Shown here piece after piece: positions 62,903 through 64,000 of a DNA stretch of 64,000 nt. Both the position numbers and the translations under genes were made by a program. Position 1 is the first letter of the stretch. Each line of letters opens with the position of its first letter. The notes under the pieces are model-generated. The model was given only the letters and a program-made list of their open reading frames with translations. It had not been told where the DNA came from and searched no databases. Where the stretch lies: the NCBI RefSeq assembly GCF_900109545.1, contig NZ_FOAP01000013.1:168261-232260 (forward strand), in the 5' to 3' direction. The DNA comes from Stigmatella aurantiaca. GTDB taxonomy: Bacteria > Myxococcota > Myxococcia > Myxococcales > Myxococcaceae.

Positions 62903-63409
62903 CTAACCTCCAAGGCAAGGAAAGTCGTTGACCTCTTTAGGCCAGTATCCCTCTGCGTTGCAGCGGGTCCAACACGACTGGCAGATCGTCTTCCCGAACA
63001 TGCCGCGCCGCTCGTACTCCCCGCCGAGATCTAGACAGCGGTAGTAATACTCGCGGCACCGCTGCTCCCGCTCCCTTGTCCCCTCTGGCGACGAACCCGT
63101 GAGAGGAGGCAGCCGATTGGGCTCGGCGGGCGGTGGAGATTTCTTAGGGGGCTGCTTGGGGGCCAGCGCCCCGCAGCGCTCGTACTCGCCTGGGTGCTTC
63201 TTGAGGCAGCAGGAGACGGTCGTGTCCGTCTGATTGCACTCTGGCCCCTGCGCGATGGCACCGCCGCTCTGCACATTGCGATCCGGGAAGCCTGCTCCGC
63301 CTGTGCCTTCGTGCGCAGCTTGGGTCGAGCTACATCCCCCCAAGCCCACGAGGCACATGCACATCACAAGCGCGCAGGAGGAGTGCCGAACGTCGTCACT
63401 GAGAGTCAA
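62903..63409 (-). CDS. Cys-rich lipoprotein
   Basis: The 168-residue product has a signal peptide ending LVGLGGCSS (lipobox, Cys near residue 26), then a Gly-rich linker, a first Cys cluster in ECNQTDTTVSCCLKK followed by HPGEYERCGAL, a Lys/Pro-rich linker and a C-terminal Cys-rich domain with C-x2-C-x3-C in ICQSCWTRC and the ending DFPC. The start is TTG at 63409, with AAGGG upstream, chosen because no better in-frame ATG gives a complete signal peptide; Met at residue 16 is possible. Its stop is two bases before the next gene. No firm family; the tail resembles Cys-rich tails of other myxobacterial lipoproteins (from memory, unverified). Confidence 0.65.
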   Translation of the reverse strand: MTLSDDVRHSSCALVMCMCLVGLGGCSSTQAAHEGTGGAGFPDRNVQSGGAIAQGPECNQTDTTVSCCLKKHPGEYERCGALAPKQPPKKSPPPAEPNRLPPLTGSSPEGTREREQRCREYYYRCLDLGGEYERRGMFGKTICQSCWTRCNAEGYWPKEVNDFPCLGG

Positions 63410-63497
63410 GGGACCGCCCTTCTAGAGCTGCCTGATCCGAGCTGCCGGAAGCATTCAGGCGATGTTACCGACAACCTCACAAGTTGGACGAGTCCAC

Positions 63498-63583
63498 AGG
63501 ACTAAAAAGTCCTACGCCGCACGCTACCTCAGAGCATTTCATCGGCGCACGGTTTGACGAATTCATAGGACTTAGGAAGTCCT
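63498..63583. promoter_or_regulatory. Two similar palindromes 69 bp apart upstream of the lipoprotein gene
   Basis: AGGACT-AAAA-AGTCCT (63498-63513) and AGGACTT-AGG-AAGTCCT (63567-63583) are near-identical palindromes, each followed by ACGC. They lie 90 and 160 bp upstream of the lipoprotein start at 63409, which is transcribed leftward. They could be a dimeric regulator's paired operator or two small hairpins. Confidence 0.4.
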
Positions 63584-63624
63584 ACGCGACATAGCTTACG
63601 AGGCGTGCCCGTTGGGGCTGTTCG

Positions 63625-63813
63625 ACGCGCGCAGCACCGAGCCGGGCAGGGGCGTCTGCACGCGCGCACCGGGGCCGAGCTGGAGCGCCTGGACGCGCAG
63701 CACCCGGGGCCGAGCTGGAGCTGTCCGACGTGCGCAGCACCGGGGCCGAGTTGGGGCGCCTGGACGCGCGCGGCACCGGGGCCGAACTGGAGTTGTCCGA
63801 CGCGCGCTGCACG
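63625..63813. repeat. Tandem 36-bp repeat array (right flank)
   Basis: Five units and a partial unit begin with GACGCGCGCAGCAC-like starts at 63625, about 63661, 63693, 63728 and 63764, and at 63800. Two successive units (63728-63763, 63764-63799) are exactly 36 bp and differ at a handful of bases; others are 32-36 bp. The core reads GCACCGGGGCCGAGCTGGAG. In one frame a unit gives a 12-residue period (DARSTGAELELS), but no credible gene contains it. Confidence 0.6.
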
Positions 63814-64000
63814 CTTCGTCCAGGGCTGGGCACTTCCCGTTGCACTGTATCACCCCTGGCCCGGGTAGTTCCGGGCTGTTTGGCGAGTGTGGAATGGCGG
63901 GTTAGCACTACTGCGTTACGGGTAAGAATGAGGAGGGAGCGAGCAGCCGAAGGCTGAGCGAGTTGGCCGTTATTGCGTTGTCCGTCCGGCGTCCTACCCA

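Larger units (their letters stand above)
63410..64000. other. Gene-free right end of the window (591 bp)
   Basis: No gene is supported here. The interval contains the two palindromes (63498-63583) and the 36-bp repeat array (63625-63813), described separately. From 63814 to the end the sequence has mixed composition, with GC-poor words such as TTAGCACTACTGCG and an AGGAGGG near 63930, but no start codon with a credible frame before the edge. Confidence 0.4.

Noticed and set aside
63625..63813. CRISPR array.
   Set aside because: The units are directly tandem without unique spacers and no cas gene is nearby.

Overview
The window is very GC-rich, densely packed DNA with strong G/C preference at third codon positions. 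The gene content points to a myxobacterium, most likely suborder Cystobacterineae (the Myxococcus/Stigmatella/Archangium group). Three eukaryotic-type Ser/Thr kinases, two FHA-domain sigma-54 activators, many lipoproteins, an ADYC-motif secreted protein and two SitA-like lipoprotein toxin loci with immunity-like neighbours support this. The assignment is an inference from gene families; no rRNA or tRNA gene was recognised to confirm it.

Layout. 1-7750: end of a glutaredoxin gene, a CAP lipoprotein, a SpoIIIAA/Ycf45-type ATPase with an R3H domain, three small basic-protein genes, a HAD-IG 5'-nucleotidase, a small lipoprotein, and a methionine aminopeptidase with an N-terminal SEC-C motif. 7777-9275: first Sit-like locus, a SitA-type lipoprotein without a recognisable toxin domain plus a SitI3-like partner. 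9372-14684: C39-like peptidase, Gre-like factor, solitary HsdR-N nuclease-domain protein, dienelactone hydrolase, and a two-gene cassette (small lipoprotein plus Cys-rich exported protein) that recurs at 39620-40706. 14786-30053: mostly metabolic and housekeeping genes (M20 peptidase, patatin-like protein, dipeptide epimerase with a DUF819 transporter, metallophosphoesterase, thioesterase, aldo-keto reductase, class III aminotransferase, acyltransferase, RidA-like protein, RluA-type pseudouridine synthase, RNase HI).

30109-38357 and 47910-54000 are two signalling blocks. Each has an FHA sigma-54 activator beside Ser/Thr kinases, and in the second the activator and kinase genes lie 15 bp apart on the same strand. 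Between them are an SGNH hydrolase, the second copy of the lipoprotein/Cys-rich cassette (its lipoprotein gene frameshifted), a 42-residue Gly/Asn/Pro-rich protein gene, an OPT transporter, a six-hairpin glycosidase-like lipoprotein and an ADYC protein. An ECF-type sigma factor follows, then a VWA lipoprotein - histidine kinase - response regulator operon (58257 down to 54014).

58429-60417: second Sit-like locus, an intact SitA-type lipoprotein ending in an AHH-type nuclease domain, followed by an Imm11/DUF1629-like immunity gene. 60465-62119: a 2-hydroxyacid dehydrogenase and a small membrane protein. 62270-63813: a lipoprotein gene and a tightly coupled downstream gene of unknown function, bracketed by copies of the same 36-bp repeat. 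This last unit resembles a toxin/immunity-type cassette in layout and is the best candidate here for something undescribed. Its function is not established by the sequence.
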